In this document: in pieces, positions 55,101 to 63,505 of the stretch
Layout of the letters: every line of letters starts with the position of its first letter
Position numbering within the stretch: the first letter of the stretch is position 1
From: Nonlabens sp.
GTDB lineage: Bacteria > Bacteroidota > Bacteroidia > Flavobacteriales > Flavobacteriaceae
DNA: 64,000 bases
Reading direction: 5' to 3'
Assembly (NCBI GenBank): GCA_020630715.1
Contig: JAHDIQ010000002.1
Span: 1 to 64,000 of the forward strand
Translations under genes and position numbers: made by a program
The notes under the pieces: model-generated
Told to the model about the DNA's origin: nothing
The model's database searches: none
What the model saw: the letters and a program-made list of their open reading frames with translations, nothing else

Positions 55101-55447
55101 TCCTAGGCGGCATGTGGGCAAATGAAAGTTGGGGACGTTATTGGGGTTGGGATCCTAAAGAAACTTGGGCTCTAATCACCATATTTATTTACGCGTTTGT
55201 ATTACACTTACGACTAGTTCCTGCCTTAAAAGCCCGATGGACATTTGCATTGTGGTCTGTAATTAGTTTCTTTAGCGTCTTAATGACCTATTTCGGTGTG
55301 AATTTCTACTTAACAGGTTTACACAGTTACGCCAGTGGTGAACGCGTGGTTACTTATCAAGGCGCCGCAGCAGCATTAGTCCTGATTCTAATCATTGCTT
55401 ATATCGCTAGATATAGAGAAAAGAAAGTGTACAAGCGGTTGAAGTAA
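52193..55447 (+). CDS. ccsBA: fused cytochrome c biogenesis protein CcsBA
   Basis: A 1,084-residue fusion that carries haem across the inner membrane and attaches it to cytochromes c (system II). The N-terminal ResB-like part has two helices then a large periplasmic domain (about 90-440), one helix (YIGYYLLYLGLLALLF) and a His-rich loop (DHSDHDHAPGEH, near 500). The C-terminal part holds CcsA, with eight or so helices and the haem-binding WWD motif ESWGRYWGWDPKETWAL near 980. The fused order and size match Bacteroidota CcsBA. Confidence 0.92.
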   Translation: MEDHWIVKLLFSTKSMTFLLLAFAASMAAGTIIESYYDTPTSKIWVYNAWWFSLIMFLLMLNFIGNIKRYNLLQWKKWATLTLHLSWIIIIIGAGITRYISFEGIMLIREGKTENTFYSEETYVDMIIQGISPDGQEMQREVRDKMLISPYDYDYSNTEPFYDKNITVRIDSMIYDAVEGLIPDENSTDRYLKIVEAGEGTRHDHLLKDGEKALIHNTLFGVNLDPELAAKEDIINFVENWNGYTIQTPFEGNFLRMADQMEGEVIKDSIQPLNLRSLYTIGTMQFVIPEPIQAGKVGIVKAPEPTPQKAYGLYTTVTSGDESQQIELLGGKGIISDYVDVKLNDLQLYLRYGSIERELPFAIKLNDFIAEKNPGTEKSYATFESKVTVIDSAGTSDEHIYMNNVLDKEGYRFFQAGFDPDELGTHLSVNHDFWGKTFTYIGYYLLYLGLLALLFDPNTRFAELRKRINKLNAKKNKGIATVLLLLITSIGYAQEDHSDHDHAPGEHPEQTVTPTKMKLNPKEVLDSIFVANIIPQEQAAKFGRVVIQDNGRMKPANTLASELLRKLSQREYYEAKVGDSIVKMTPDQTLLSMMQFGRLWYEAPIIKLDWKNDSIKDVLEIDRSRRFATGLDFFRAKDGSFSGFKLAPYLDKANTAEVKNAYDKDIIELNQRLGLLDQVISSAMIRVFPKPNDENNKWASFPELSDAGFRGTDSVLTRQLLPAYLQTLRYGRETGSYEEADKVLASLERFQRAYGSEVMPSADKIDAEIFYNKYDIFKKLYMWYAWFGVMMLLLLIVEIIKPMKEIRWAIVFHKWVIVALFVAHVIGLGVRWYISGYAPWSNAYESLIYVAWAMMLFGLLFGRKSEMTIAGAAFVVAITLWVAQLNWVDPAIGNIQPVLDSYWLMIHVSVIVGSYGPFALGAILGLITFVLMIMAKDSNKKLIDDKIKELTYINEISLTVGLIMLTIGNFLGGMWANESWGRYWGWDPKETWALITIFIYAFVLHLRLVPALKARWTFALWSVISFFSVLMTYFGVNFYLTGLHSYASGERVVTYQGAAAALVLILIIAYIARYREKKVYKRLK

Positions 55448-55526
55448 GGATGAGTCAGCAGTTTACAGTCGCAATTCAAAGTATTAAATCTCATTCTAAA
55501 AGGTATAAGCCTTGCGCCATAAATAC

Positions 55527-55565
55527 AAAAAGCATCTCAATCATAGATCGAGATGCTTTTTTTTG
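55527..55565. terminator. bidirectional intrinsic terminator
   Basis: AAAAAGCATCTC (55527-55538) pairs with GAGATGCTTTTT (55550-55561), with T-runs on both strands. It ends ccsBA and convergent fumC. Confidence 0.9.
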
Positions 55566-55627
55566 ATTTTGAACAAGACAGTATATCCCAATCACTAAAG
55601 ACTGTAGAATAAATAACTCAAGACTGC

Positions 55628-57022
55628 TTAACGATGTCCTACCATATTTTCAGGTCGTACCCATTGATCAAATTCTTCACTAGTAAGATATCCTAATGAC
55701 AAGGCTGCTTCCTTAAGCGTTGTACCTTCATCATGTGCTTTATTTGCAATTTCTGCTGCTTTGTAGTAACCTATTTTAGTATTTAAAGCTGTAACTAGCA
55801 TTAAGGAGTTGTCTAATAGTGATTTGATTTTCTCATGATTAGGTTCAATTCCAGCAGCACAATTCTCGTCAAAACTTCTACAGGCGTCACCTATTAACTG
55901 TGCACTTTCTAAAACAGCGGCTGCCATGACAGGTTTGAATACGTTGAGTTCAAAATGTCCTTGCATTCCACCTACAGTAACCGTAGTGTCATTACCCATA
56001 ACTCTTGCACATACCATCGTAATTGCCTCAGCTTGTGTAGGGTTTACTTTTCCGGGCATGATAGAACTTCCAGGCTCATTTGCAGGAATGATTAATTCGC
56101 CTATTCCACTACGTGGACCACTTGCAAGCATGCGAATGTCATGAGCAATTTTATTTAAAGAAACCGCTATTTGTTTTAACGCTCCGTGTGTTTCTACTAG
56201 TGCATCGTGTGCTGCTAGCGCTTCAAATTTATTATGAGCAGTTATAAAAGGTAATCCTGTGAATTCTGCTATATATTGTGCGACTTTTACATCATAACCT
56301 TTAGGTGTATTTAATCCAGTTCCCACCGCAGTTCCTCCTAAAGCGAGTTCACTTAAATGTTCTAGTGTATTTTCTAATGCTTTGATACCATGATCTAATT
56401 GTGATACATATCCAGAGAATTCTTGACCTATAGTTAATGGAGTCGCATCCATTAAATGAGTGCGTCCTATTTTAACCACATTGTCAAATGCCTTGCTTTT
56501 TGCATCTAGTGTATCGCGCAATTGCTGTACTCCAGGAATGGTGTTTTCTACGATTTTCTTATAGCATGCAATATGCATTCCCGTAGGAAAAGTATCATTA
56601 GATGATTGTGATTTATTCACATCATCATTAGGCTGTATGGTTTTATCGCCTTCACCTATAACTTTACCAGCCAGTTGATGTGCGCGATTTGCGATCACCT
56701 CATTTACATTCATATTAGATTGTGTTCCAGAACCTGTTTGCCAGATCACTAACGGAAACTGATCATCATGTTTTCCTTCCAGAATTTCATTACAAACCTG
56801 AGCAATAAGATCTCTTTTTGAAGCATCTAAAGCTCCTAAATCACAATTAGTATAAGCAGCGGCTTTCTTTAAATAAGCAAATCCATAAACCACTTCTAGT
56901 GGCATACTACCTGTTGGTCCTATTTTAAAATTGTTGCGAGAACGTTGTGTTTGCGCGCCCCATAATTTATCTGCAGGAACTTCCACAGGTCCCATGGTGT
57001 CTTTTTCTATACGGTAACTCAT
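55628..57022 (-). CDS. fumC: class II fumarate hydratase
   Basis: A 464-residue TCA enzyme interconverting fumarate and malate. The superfamily signature [15 protein letters not shown] (near 318) is complete, with [17 protein letters not shown] and [17 protein letters not shown] supplying the other active-site loops. Usual length and monocistronic, with a -7 box just upstream. Confidence 0.96.
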   Translation of the reverse strand: MSYRIEKDTMGPVEVPADKLWGAQTQRSRNNFKIGPTGSMPLEVVYGFAYLKKAAAYTNCDLGALDASKRDLIAQVCNEILEGKHDDQFPLVIWQTGSGTQSNMNVNEVIANRAHQLAGKVIGEGDKTIQPNDDVNKSQSSNDTFPTGMHIACYKKIVENTIPGVQQLRDTLDAKSKAFDNVVKIGRTHLMDATPLTIGQEFSGYVSQLDHGIKALENTLEHLSELALGGTAVGTGLNTPKGYDVKVAQYIAEFTGLPFITAHNKFEALAAHDALVETHGALKQIAVSLNKIAHDIRMLASGPRSGIGELIIPANEPGSSIMPGKVNPTQAEAITMVCARVMGNDTTVTVGGMQGHFELNVFKPVMAAAVLESAQLIGDACRSFDENCAAGIEPNHEKIKSLLDNSLMLVTALNTKIGYYKAAEIANKAHDEGTTLKEAALSLGYLTSEEFDQWVRPENMVGHR

Positions 57023-57038
57023 GATTTTTGATTTTGCG

Positions 57039-57046
57039 CAAAGATA
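57039..57046 (-). promoter_or_regulatory. -7 promoter element TATCTTTG (minus strand) for fumC
   Basis: Exact TAnnTTTG on the minus strand, 17 bp before the fumC ATG. Confidence 0.6.
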
Positions 57047-57100
57047 ATCAGCATCAGTTGAATAGAATAGGGCAGTAGTGGTGTTTATGATGCTTTTATA

Positions 57101-57124
57101 ATTACGCTTTCGCGAAAGCGTAAT
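57101..57124. repeat. palindrome, 24-bp perfect intergenic copy
   Basis: The core at 57105-57120 is extended by ATTA and TAAT to perfect 24-bp symmetry between two divergent promoters. Confidence 0.95.
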
Positions 57125-57218
57125 ACAAAGAGAACTATGATTACAAAAAGAAACAGGTTGCTAACAATAACTTGTTAATAAAATAGAGTAGAGGCTTTAT
57201 TATTTTATCCAAAGCCAC

Positions 57219-57226
57219 TATCTTTG
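57219..57226 (+). promoter_or_regulatory. -7 promoter element TATCTTTG
   Basis: Exact TAnnTTTG 19 bp before the ATG at 57245, which favours that start over an in-frame one at 57224. Confidence 0.6.
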
Positions 57227-57244
57227 CAACAAATACGAGATACG

Positions 57245-57427
57245 ATGTTTGAATTTGATCAATATTTAGGTTTTTTAGCATTTTTAGCCATTCTTACGAT
57301 AGGATTTTGGTTAATGATTTTCTTAACTGCTTTTGTAATTCCTTACTGGATTGCAGGTAGCACGATGGAACGTATGAAAATGAAAAAAGAAGCAAAGAAG
57401 AAAGCATTAGAAGAAGGTAACGCTTAA
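57245..57427 (+). CDS. small membrane protein with charged tail
   Basis: A 60-residue protein (start MFEFDQYLGF) with one long hydrophobic helix (LAFLAILTIGFWLMIFLTAFV) and a basic tail (MERMKMKKEAKKKALEEGNA). It has its own promoter and terminator, so it is likely expressed. Function not known. Tail and helix match many short Flavobacteriia proteins of unknown role. Confidence 0.65.
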   Translation: MFEFDQYLGFLAFLAILTIGFWLMIFLTAFVIPYWIAGSTMERMKMKKEAKKKALEEGNA

Positions 57428-57451
57428 TTACCTTGATTTATAAAGTATTAT

Positions 57452-57485
57452 AAAACCGTTTAGGAAATCCTAAGCGGTTTTTTTG
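57452..57485 (+). terminator. intrinsic terminator
   Basis: AAAACCGTTTAGG pairs with CCTAAGCGGTTTT (one G-T pair) around AAAT, followed by Ts. Confidence 0.9.
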
Positions 57486-57511
57486 TGGATATAAATTAGA
57501 TAAAATAGATA

Positions 57512-57892
57512 TTAAAAATTGTTTCCACATTCATTACAAATACTTTGGTTAAAACCATGTTTACCATTACCAGTGATAAAAACTTTAATCAACCCTAGAA
57601 AAGTATTTTTAATATTTACCTTGTTATTGAGTCTGATATCTGTTGATGAACATTTAGGACATTTTACAAAGTAGTCATGATCACTTCTGATCAATTGATT
57701 TGCTCTATCATATTCTTTAGATGATACCCAAATCGTAAGATATTCCAGTGAGGAATCATCTATTCCTAAGCCAGTAAGTTGATAAGAAATATCGTGAGTT
57801 TCTAAAGTCTCTATGTAATCATTCACGTCTAACGAATAACTAAGCCTTGCAAGAACAATGTATGGTGCTTTATTATTTTCAAGATTATCCAC
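57512..57892 (-). CDS. DUF2007-like protein with zinc ribbon
   Basis: A 126-residue protein. The first part (KAPYIVLARLSYSLDVNDYI, later EYLTIWVSSKEYDRANQLI) fits the DUF2007 or signal-transduction-inhibitor-like fold; the C-terminal part has CPKC and a later CNEC, a zinc ribbon, with a hydrophobic stretch between. Function unknown. It overlaps the SUI1-type gene by 8 bp and follows it in the operon. Confidence 0.7.
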   Translation of the reverse strand: MDNLENNKAPYIVLARLSYSLDVNDYIETLETHDISYQLTGLGIDDSSLEYLTIWVSSKEYDRANQLIRSDHDYFVKCPKCSSTDIRLNNKVNIKNTFLGLIKVFITGNGKHGFNQSICNECGNNF

Positions 57893-58208
57893 CTACACGT
57901 TTTACTTTAAAACCTTTATCCTTTAAAAATTCCATAATACGGTCGCGATAATCACCTTGTATGATGATTTCGTCTTTTTTAAAACTACCACCTACACCTA
58001 GCATGGTTTTTAGTTCTTTGGCAAGGATTTTAAAATCACTTGTAGCGCCACTATAGCCAGCAATTACCGTATTCACTTTCCCTTTACGTTTTTCAAACTT
58101 GCATAATAAAGGATCGTCTTGTAACCAGACGTTGCTTTCTTCTTGCTCTGGTACTGCAGACTCCTCATGATCTGGGAATAGGTTTTTTAATTGATCGCTT
58201 AAATCCAT
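57885..58208 (-). CDS. yciH: SUI1/YciH-family translation factor
   Basis: A 107-residue protein. The C-terminal domain (KGKVNTVIAGYSG, then LAKELKTMLGVGGSFKKDEI and IQGDYRDRIMEFLKDKGF) is the SUI1/eIF1 fold, typical of bacterial YciH proteins thought to influence start-site selection. An acidic N-terminus (FPDHEESAVPEQEESNVWLQ) precedes it. It is the first gene of a two-gene unit. Confidence 0.88.
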   Translation of the reverse strand: MDLSDQLKNLFPDHEESAVPEQEESNVWLQDDPLLCKFEKRKGKVNTVIAGYSGATSDFKILAKELKTMLGVGGSFKKDEIIIQGDYRDRIMEFLKDKGFKVKRVGG

Positions 58209-58302
58209 AATATGGTTTAAAGTTTAATGTTCAAGGTTTAATCAAGTATGTATTGATAACTGAAAACTGACAACTGTGACTACTATCTGTATACTCAAAA
58301 CT

Positions 58303-59253
58303 TTATTTCTTAATCAACCCAATCTCCACAAGACGCTGATGTAAAAAGTCACCAGCCGTGATATCATCGTGCTGTTTTGGGTGATCTTCATCAATACATT
58401 CTGGTAAACAGTCCAGTTTCATATCACTACGTGGATGTAAAAAGAATGGAATAGAGTAGCGGTGCGTATGCCATAAATCCCGTGGCGGATTCACCACACG
58501 ATGAATCGTAGAACGTAGTTTGTTATTTGTATGACGTTCTAACATATCACCTACATTAATTACTAACTCATCTGGTTGAGCGATGGCGTCTATCCATCTA
58601 CCATCGCGATGTTGCACTTGCAGTCCTGGCGCACTTGCACCCATAAGTAAGGTGATCAAATTAATATCACCGTGAGCACCAGCGCGTACCGCATTATCAG
58701 GCTCGCTGGTAATAGGTGGATAGTGAATAGGTCTTAAAATAGAATTCCCATTACTAGCCCAGTGGTCAAAATAAGTTTCTTCTTTACCTATAAATAACGC
58801 CAAAGCTCTCAACACATAAATCCCAGTTTTTTCAAGCATTCTATAGGCTTCCATTCCTGTTTCATTGAAATCTGGTAATTCTGTAACAGTTACATTTTCT
58901 GGATAGACTTCTGTAAGATTTGCATCTTCACTAGCTTCCTGTCCAAAATGCCAGAACTCCTTCAAATCACCTTCTTTTTTACCCTTTGCATGTTCTTTAC
59001 CAAAACTTACATAACCGCGCTGTCCGCCTATTTCCGGTCGTTCATATCTATGCTTAACATCTAGTGGTAGTTCAAAAAATTGTTTGACTTGGTCATACAA
59101 TCGTTCTTCTAGATCATCACTCAAGAAGTGATTTCTTAAAGAAACAAAACCTATTTCTTGGTATGCAGTTCCTATTTCATCTATGAATTTTTGTTTTCTC
59201 TTAGGATCTTCGCTTAGGAAATCTGCTAGATCAACGCTAGGGATATTAGTCAT
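58303..59253 (-). CDS. isopenicillin N synthase-like 2OG-Fe(II) oxygenase
   Basis: A 316-residue non-haem iron enzyme. The metal triad appears as AGAHGDINLITLLM (His and Asp) and STIHRVVNPP (His), with the HRYSIPFFLHP segment giving the Arg/Ser pair that binds 2-oxoglutarate. The N-terminal SVDLADFLSEDP is family-typical. It is near many plant-like and bacterial oxygenases of varied substrates, so the reaction is not defined. A promoter box lies 23 bp upstream. Confidence 0.88.
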   Translation of the reverse strand: MTNIPSVDLADFLSEDPKRKQKFIDEIGTAYQEIGFVSLRNHFLSDDLEERLYDQVKQFFELPLDVKHRYERPEIGGQRGYVSFGKEHAKGKKEGDLKEFWHFGQEASEDANLTEVYPENVTVTELPDFNETGMEAYRMLEKTGIYVLRALALFIGKEETYFDHWASNGNSILRPIHYPPITSEPDNAVRAGAHGDINLITLLMGASAPGLQVQHRDGRWIDAIAQPDELVINVGDMLERHTNNKLRSTIHRVVNPPRDLWHTHRYSIPFFLHPRSDMKLDCLPECIDEDHPKQHDDITAGDFLHQRLVEIGLIKK

Positions 59254-59275
59254 GGTAATTTGTATATGTTGATAA

Positions 59276-59283
59276 CAAAGTTA
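59276..59283 (-). promoter_or_regulatory. -7 promoter element TAACTTTG (minus strand) for oxygenase gene
   Basis: Exact TAnnTTTG on the minus strand, 23 bp before the start. Confidence 0.55.
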
Positions 59284-59338
59284 GTAAATGCTACTGATAA
59301 TACGTAAACCACATTCATAGAATACCATTTAGATATGC

Positions 59339-59346
59339 TACATTTG
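59339..59346 (+). promoter_or_regulatory. -7 promoter element TACATTTG for E1 gene
   Basis: Exact TAnnTTTG 19 bp before the ATG at 59365. It lies inside the longer reading frame that opens at 59335, so it favours the downstream start. Confidence 0.5.
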
Positions 59347-59364
59347 AAATATAGCTTGAATTCT

Positions 59365-61365
59365 ATGACACCTACACAACAACCTAAATTAGAAGATTTA
59401 TATCAAAATAGCCTAGATAATCGCACACTACAGGATTTATACCGGCGTATGTTGTTACCACGCATGATAGAAGAGAAGATGCTCATTCTTTTACGTCAGG
59501 GACGTATTTCTAAATGGTTTAGTGGTATAGGTCAGGAAGCAATTTCTGTAGGAGTTACCGCAGCTATGCAAGCAGATGAATATATTCTACCTATGCATCG
59601 TAATCTAGGTGTATTTACGAGTCGTGACATTCCATTATGGAAATTATTTGCACAATGGCAAGGAAAAGAAGACGGATTTACAAAAGGTCGCGATCGTAGT
59701 TTTCATTTTGGAACTCAGGAATATAATATTGTTGGGATGATATCGCATCTAGGACCGCAATTAGGTGTCGCAGATGGAATCGCACTAGCTCAAAAATTAA
59801 AAAACACAGGAAAAGCCACTGCCGTTTTTACTGGTGAAGGTGGAACTAGTGAAGGCGATTTTCACGAAGCCCTAAACGTCGCAAGCGTATGGCAATTACC
59901 GGTTTTATTCTGTATTGAAAATAATGGTTATGGCTTAAGCACACCTACTAGTGAACAGTATAACTGTGAACACCTAGCAGATCGTGGCGCTGGTTACGGC
60001 ATGGAATCTCACATCATAGATGGGAATAATATTGTAGAAGTTTATACTAAAATATCTGCGATATTGAATGATATGCGCGAGAATCCTAAACCAGTTCTTG
60101 TGGAATTTAAAACCTTCCGTAGGCGTGGTCATGAAGAGGCGAGTGGTACTAAATATGTACCAGATGACTTAATGAATTACTGGGAAGAGCGTGATCCATT
60201 GACTCGTTTTGAGCAGTATTTGGTGAATGAAAACATACTTTCAGAAACCGCAATAGAAGATTTAAAAACTCAGTTTAAGCAGGATATTAATGATGGATTA
60301 GATACCGCTTTCGCGAAAGCGTTACCACAACCATCCACACATACAGAACTAGCAGATGTATTTGCACCACACGAGCCAGTAGCAGTAACAGCAGGAACTA
60401 CCAGCCGAAACATACGTTTAATAGACGCCATAAAAGATGGCCTAGAGGAAAGTATGGATCGATATGACGATCTAGTCATCATGGGACAAGACATTGCTGA
60501 ATATGGTGGCGTTTTCAAAATCACCGATGGTTTTGTAGAAAAATATGGCAATGGCCGAGTAAGAAACACGCCTATTTGTGAAAGTGCGATTGTAGAAGCC
60601 GCCATGGGATTGAGCATCGCAGGAATGAAAGCTGTAGTAGAAATGCAGTTTGCAGATTTTGTGAGTAGTGGTTTTAATCCTATCGTAAATTATCTGGCAA
60701 AGTCCCACTACCGCTGGAATCAACAAGCAGATGTTGTCGTGCGCATGCCATGTGGTGCTGGAGTGGCAGCAGGACCATTTCATTCACAAAGTAATGAAGC
60801 ATGGTTTTATACCACACCAGGTTTAAAAATCATCTATCCAGCTTACCCAGCAGATGCTAAAGGATTACTAATTAGTGCTATAGAAGATCCTAATCCGGTA
60901 TTATTTTTTGAACATAAGGCCTTATACCGCAGTGTTTATCAAGACGTACCTGACGGATATTATAATACACCATTAGGAAAAGCTGCTACGGTTCATACAG
61001 GAGAAGGAATTAGTGTCATCACTTATGGCGCTGGTGTGCACTGGACTAAGGAATTAATCGATGAAAAGCAATACGATATTGATTTAATTGATTTAAGATG
61101 TTTAGCACCTTTAGATAAGGAAAGCATCATAGCTTCTGTAAAGAAAACTAATAAGGTTTTAGTACTCACAGAAGATAGCGTCACTGGTAGTGTAGCTAGT
61201 GATATTGCTAGTTTTATTAACGAAGAATGTTTTGAATTTTTAGATGCACCTGTAAAACGTTTGGGAAGTTTAGACACGCCGATACCTTTTGAAAAAGGCC
61301 TCGAGGATAATTACCTGGCAAAAAAAGAATTAGAAAAAATGATTAAACAATTGTTCAATTATTAA
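59365..61365 (+). CDS. fused alpha-beta E1 component of 2-oxoacid dehydrogenase
   Basis: A 666-residue fusion of the two E1 subunits. The alpha half (about 1-330) has IGQEAISVGVTAAM and the thiamine motif GEGGTSEGDFHEALN to IENNGYGLST; the beta half (about 350-666) has MGQDIAEYGGVFKITDGF and ICESAIVEAAMGLSIAGMKA and MQFADFVSSGFNP. It decarboxylates branched-chain or pyruvate-like oxoacids for a lipoyl complex. Fused E1 genes are usual in Bacteroidota. A palindrome copy encodes TAFAKALPQ exactly in the alpha-beta linker. The start MTPTQQPKLED is chosen from the promoter position. Confidence 0.9.
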   Translation: MTPTQQPKLEDLYQNSLDNRTLQDLYRRMLLPRMIEEKMLILLRQGRISKWFSGIGQEAISVGVTAAMQADEYILPMHRNLGVFTSRDIPLWKLFAQWQGKEDGFTKGRDRSFHFGTQEYNIVGMISHLGPQLGVADGIALAQKLKNTGKATAVFTGEGGTSEGDFHEALNVASVWQLPVLFCIENNGYGLSTPTSEQYNCEHLADRGAGYGMESHIIDGNNIVEVYTKISAILNDMRENPKPVLVEFKTFRRRGHEEASGTKYVPDDLMNYWEERDPLTRFEQYLVNENILSETAIEDLKTQFKQDINDGLDTAFAKALPQPSTHTELADVFAPHEPVAVTAGTTSRNIRLIDAIKDGLEESMDRYDDLVIMGQDIAEYGGVFKITDGFVEKYGNGRVRNTPICESAIVEAAMGLSIAGMKAVVEMQFADFVSSGFNPIVNYLAKSHYRWNQQADVVVRMPCGAGVAAGPFHSQSNEAWFYTTPGLKIIYPAYPADAKGLLISAIEDPNPVLFFEHKALYRSVYQDVPDGYYNTPLGKAATVHTGEGISVITYGAGVHWTKELIDEKQYDIDLIDLRCLAPLDKESIIASVKKTNKVLVLTEDSVTGSVASDIASFINEECFEFLDAPVKRLGSLDTPIPFEKGLEDNYLAKKELEKMIKQLFNY

Positions 61366-61431
61366 AGTCGTTTAGTTTTTTTTAATACTTTCGCAGTGCC
61401 CCTTATGAAATGAGTAGATAATAATTAAATA

Positions 61432-61632
61432 ATGAGACTTTTAAACGAATTACATAATTATAGATATGTGCTTTGGATATTGAGTGCCTTCTTTCTTGTT
61501 GCTCTTTTCTTTGGTCCTAGAGATGGCTCTTTAGGAATTACTACTAACATTTTATGCGCTCTATGTGTAAGCTTACTTATTGTTTATTTGGTATTAAAAT
61601 ACCTTTATAAGCGCAAACATAGCCAAGAATAG
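61432..61632 (+). CDS. small membrane protein
   Basis: A 66-residue protein with two hydrophobic helices (YVLWILSAFFLVALFFG and ILCALCVSLLIVYLVLKYLY) and basic ends. Preceded by TACTTTCG, a near-consensus -7 box. Unrecognised function. Confidence 0.6.
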   Translation: MRLLNELHNYRYVLWILSAFFLVALFFGPRDGSLGITTNILCALCVSLLIVYLVLKYLYKRKHSQE

Positions 61633-61691
61633 CTTCGTTTTTAATTTGTAAGAATTAACTTAAAGGCTTTTGTATTGACTATATTTGGTCA

Positions 61692-62810
61692 ATGCCTAAA
61701 TTCTATGATATTATTGTTGCCGGTGGTGGACTTGCTGGATTAACTGCATCCATCATTCTCAGTAAAAAGTTCAAGACTTTATTAATTGATCCTGATGATT
61801 ATCCGCGACATAAGTTGTGTGGTGAATACTTAAGTAATGAGGTTATTGAAGTGTTATCAGATTTAGGAATTTCATTTTCACGGTTAGGCGCTGTTTCAAT
61901 CGATCGGTTAGAGTATACATTTCATAAAAAGGAATTATCAAGTCTTTTGCCTTTAGGTGGCACTGGAATTTCAAGATATACTTTAGATCAGGCTCTTTTT
62001 AACCAATTTCAAAACGAAGAAAACGCTACGTTTTTGCAAGGTAAAGTTACCGCAGTTACTCAATACAATGATCAATTTACCATTACTTGTGGTGATGACA
62101 CTTTTACAAGCAAGCAATTCATTATGGCGACGGGTAAGCGCAGTTTACTCGATAAAAAACTAGAACGACCTTTTATCAAAACTAAATCTCCGTGGCTAGC
62201 GGTAAAAATGCATTACGATTATGATATGCCAGATGATCTGGTAGGATTACATGCCTTTGATGGTGGTTATGCTGGTATTTCTAAAGTAGAAGGTAACAAA
62301 GTAAACTTATGTTATCTAGCGACTTATGAGTCGTTTAAAACACATAAAGATGTAGATACATTTAATAACAAGGTGCTTTCAAAAAATGTGAAACTCCATC
62401 ACTTTTTTAAAAATGCTACAGCTTGCTGGGATAAACCCATTACTATATCCCAAATTTCATTTGACAAAAAGCGACCAGTAGAAAATGATATTTTAATGAT
62501 AGGTGACACCGCAGGATTAATCCATCCACTGTGTGGTAATGGAATGGCGATGGCAATTCACAGTGCTGTGCTGGCTTCAAAAGCGATTATACCTTATTTA
62601 GAAAACAAAACAGATAGACATAGCGCGCTGATGAACTATTCAAAACAGTGGAATCATCATTTTAAATCACGCTTAAAAATGGGACGCTGGTTGCAAACCA
62701 TACTGCTTAATCCTAGCTATACTAGAATCGCTTACAGGCTTTTAGGCTGGTTCCCATGGATGCTACCTATTATTATCAAACGCACACACGGTAAACGGGT
62801 AAGGCTATGA
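61692..62810 (+). CDS. FAD-dependent oxidoreductase of a type III PKS cluster
   Basis: A 372-residue flavoprotein of the geranylgeranyl reductase/aromatic hydroxylase group. FDIIVAGGGLAGLTASIIL-like DIIVAGGGLAGLTASIIL binds FAD, DDYPRHKLCGEYLSNE follows, and the late ILMIGDTAGLIHPLCGNGMA is the second flavin motif. It probably oxidises or hydroxylates an intermediate of the neighbouring type III polyketide synthase. The methyltransferase ATG overlaps its stop by 4 bp (ATGA), so the cluster is one operon. Confidence 0.85.
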   Translation: MPKFYDIIVAGGGLAGLTASIILSKKFKTLLIDPDDYPRHKLCGEYLSNEVIEVLSDLGISFSRLGAVSIDRLEYTFHKKELSSLLPLGGTGISRYTLDQALFNQFQNEENATFLQGKVTAVTQYNDQFTITCGDDTFTSKQFIMATGKRSLLDKKLERPFIKTKSPWLAVKMHYDYDMPDDLVGLHAFDGGYAGISKVEGNKVNLCYLATYESFKTHKDVDTFNNKVLSKNVKLHHFFKNATACWDKPITISQISFDKKRPVENDILMIGDTAGLIHPLCGNGMAMAIHSAVLASKAIIPYLENKTDRHSALMNYSKQWNHHFKSRLKMGRWLQTILLNPSYTRIAYRLLGWFPWMLPIIIKRTHGKRVRL

Positions 62811-63505
62811 TTTACAAGGATCAACATAGAAATACAGATCCAGAATTAATGGACGATCCTACAATTGATCCATTAATTTTAGATCAGGCTGTTGCAGATA
62901 TTAATAAGGTGAATACACTTTTAGGTGGCTTTAAATTCACCTTAAATGAAGTTAAACAATACATCCACGGCGATGATCCGTTGCGTATTGTGGATTTTGG
63001 TTGCGGTGATGGCGCGATGTTGCGTTATCTGGCTTGTCATTTACCACAATCTAATTTAGAATTTATAGGCATTGATCTGTCGCCTCGTTCTATTGCACAA
63101 GCGAGAGAGAAAAGTAAGGATGATGAACGATTACGCTTTCGCGAAAGCGATATCACCACCATCCATCCAGATGATCTACAAGCAGATGTGTTGATTACCA
63201 CCTTAACGCTACATCACTTTTCTGACGATCAGATTGTTGATTTACTCAAAACCTTTAAGAAATTAACCAGTACTGCGATTATTATAAATGATCTACATAG
63301 AAATAGGCTGGCTTTCCAGTTTTTTAAATGGTTTAGTCCTATTTTTAGGTTGCATGAAATTTCCATTCACGATGGACTAATTTCCATTGCCAGTGGCTTT
63401 AAACCGGCCGATTTTAAACACTATGCGCAAGAAGCAGGAATAACTTCCGACAGATTGAAATGGAAGTGGAGCTTCCGTTATATATGGACAATAACGATTA
63501 AATGA
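62807..63505 (+). CDS. SAM-dependent methyltransferase of a type III PKS cluster
   Basis: A 232-residue class I methyltransferase. VDFGCGDGAMLRYLA is the SAM-binding loop, EFIGIDLSPRSIAQA gives the acidic ribose contact and VLITTLTLHHFSDDQIVDLL follows. It overlaps both the oxidoreductase and the polyketide synthase by 4 bp (ATGA), so all three should be made together. Likely O- or C-methylation of the polyketide; the product is unknown. A palindrome copy encodes LRFRESD. Confidence 0.88.
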   Translation: MIYKDQHRNTDPELMDDPTIDPLILDQAVADINKVNTLLGGFKFTLNEVKQYIHGDDPLRIVDFGCGDGAMLRYLACHLPQSNLEFIGIDLSPRSIAQAREKSKDDERLRFRESDITTIHPDDLQADVLITTLTLHHFSDDQIVDLLKTFKKLTSTAIIINDLHRNRLAFQFFKWFSPIFRLHEISIHDGLISIASGFKPADFKHYAQEAGITSDRLKWKWSFRYIWTITIK

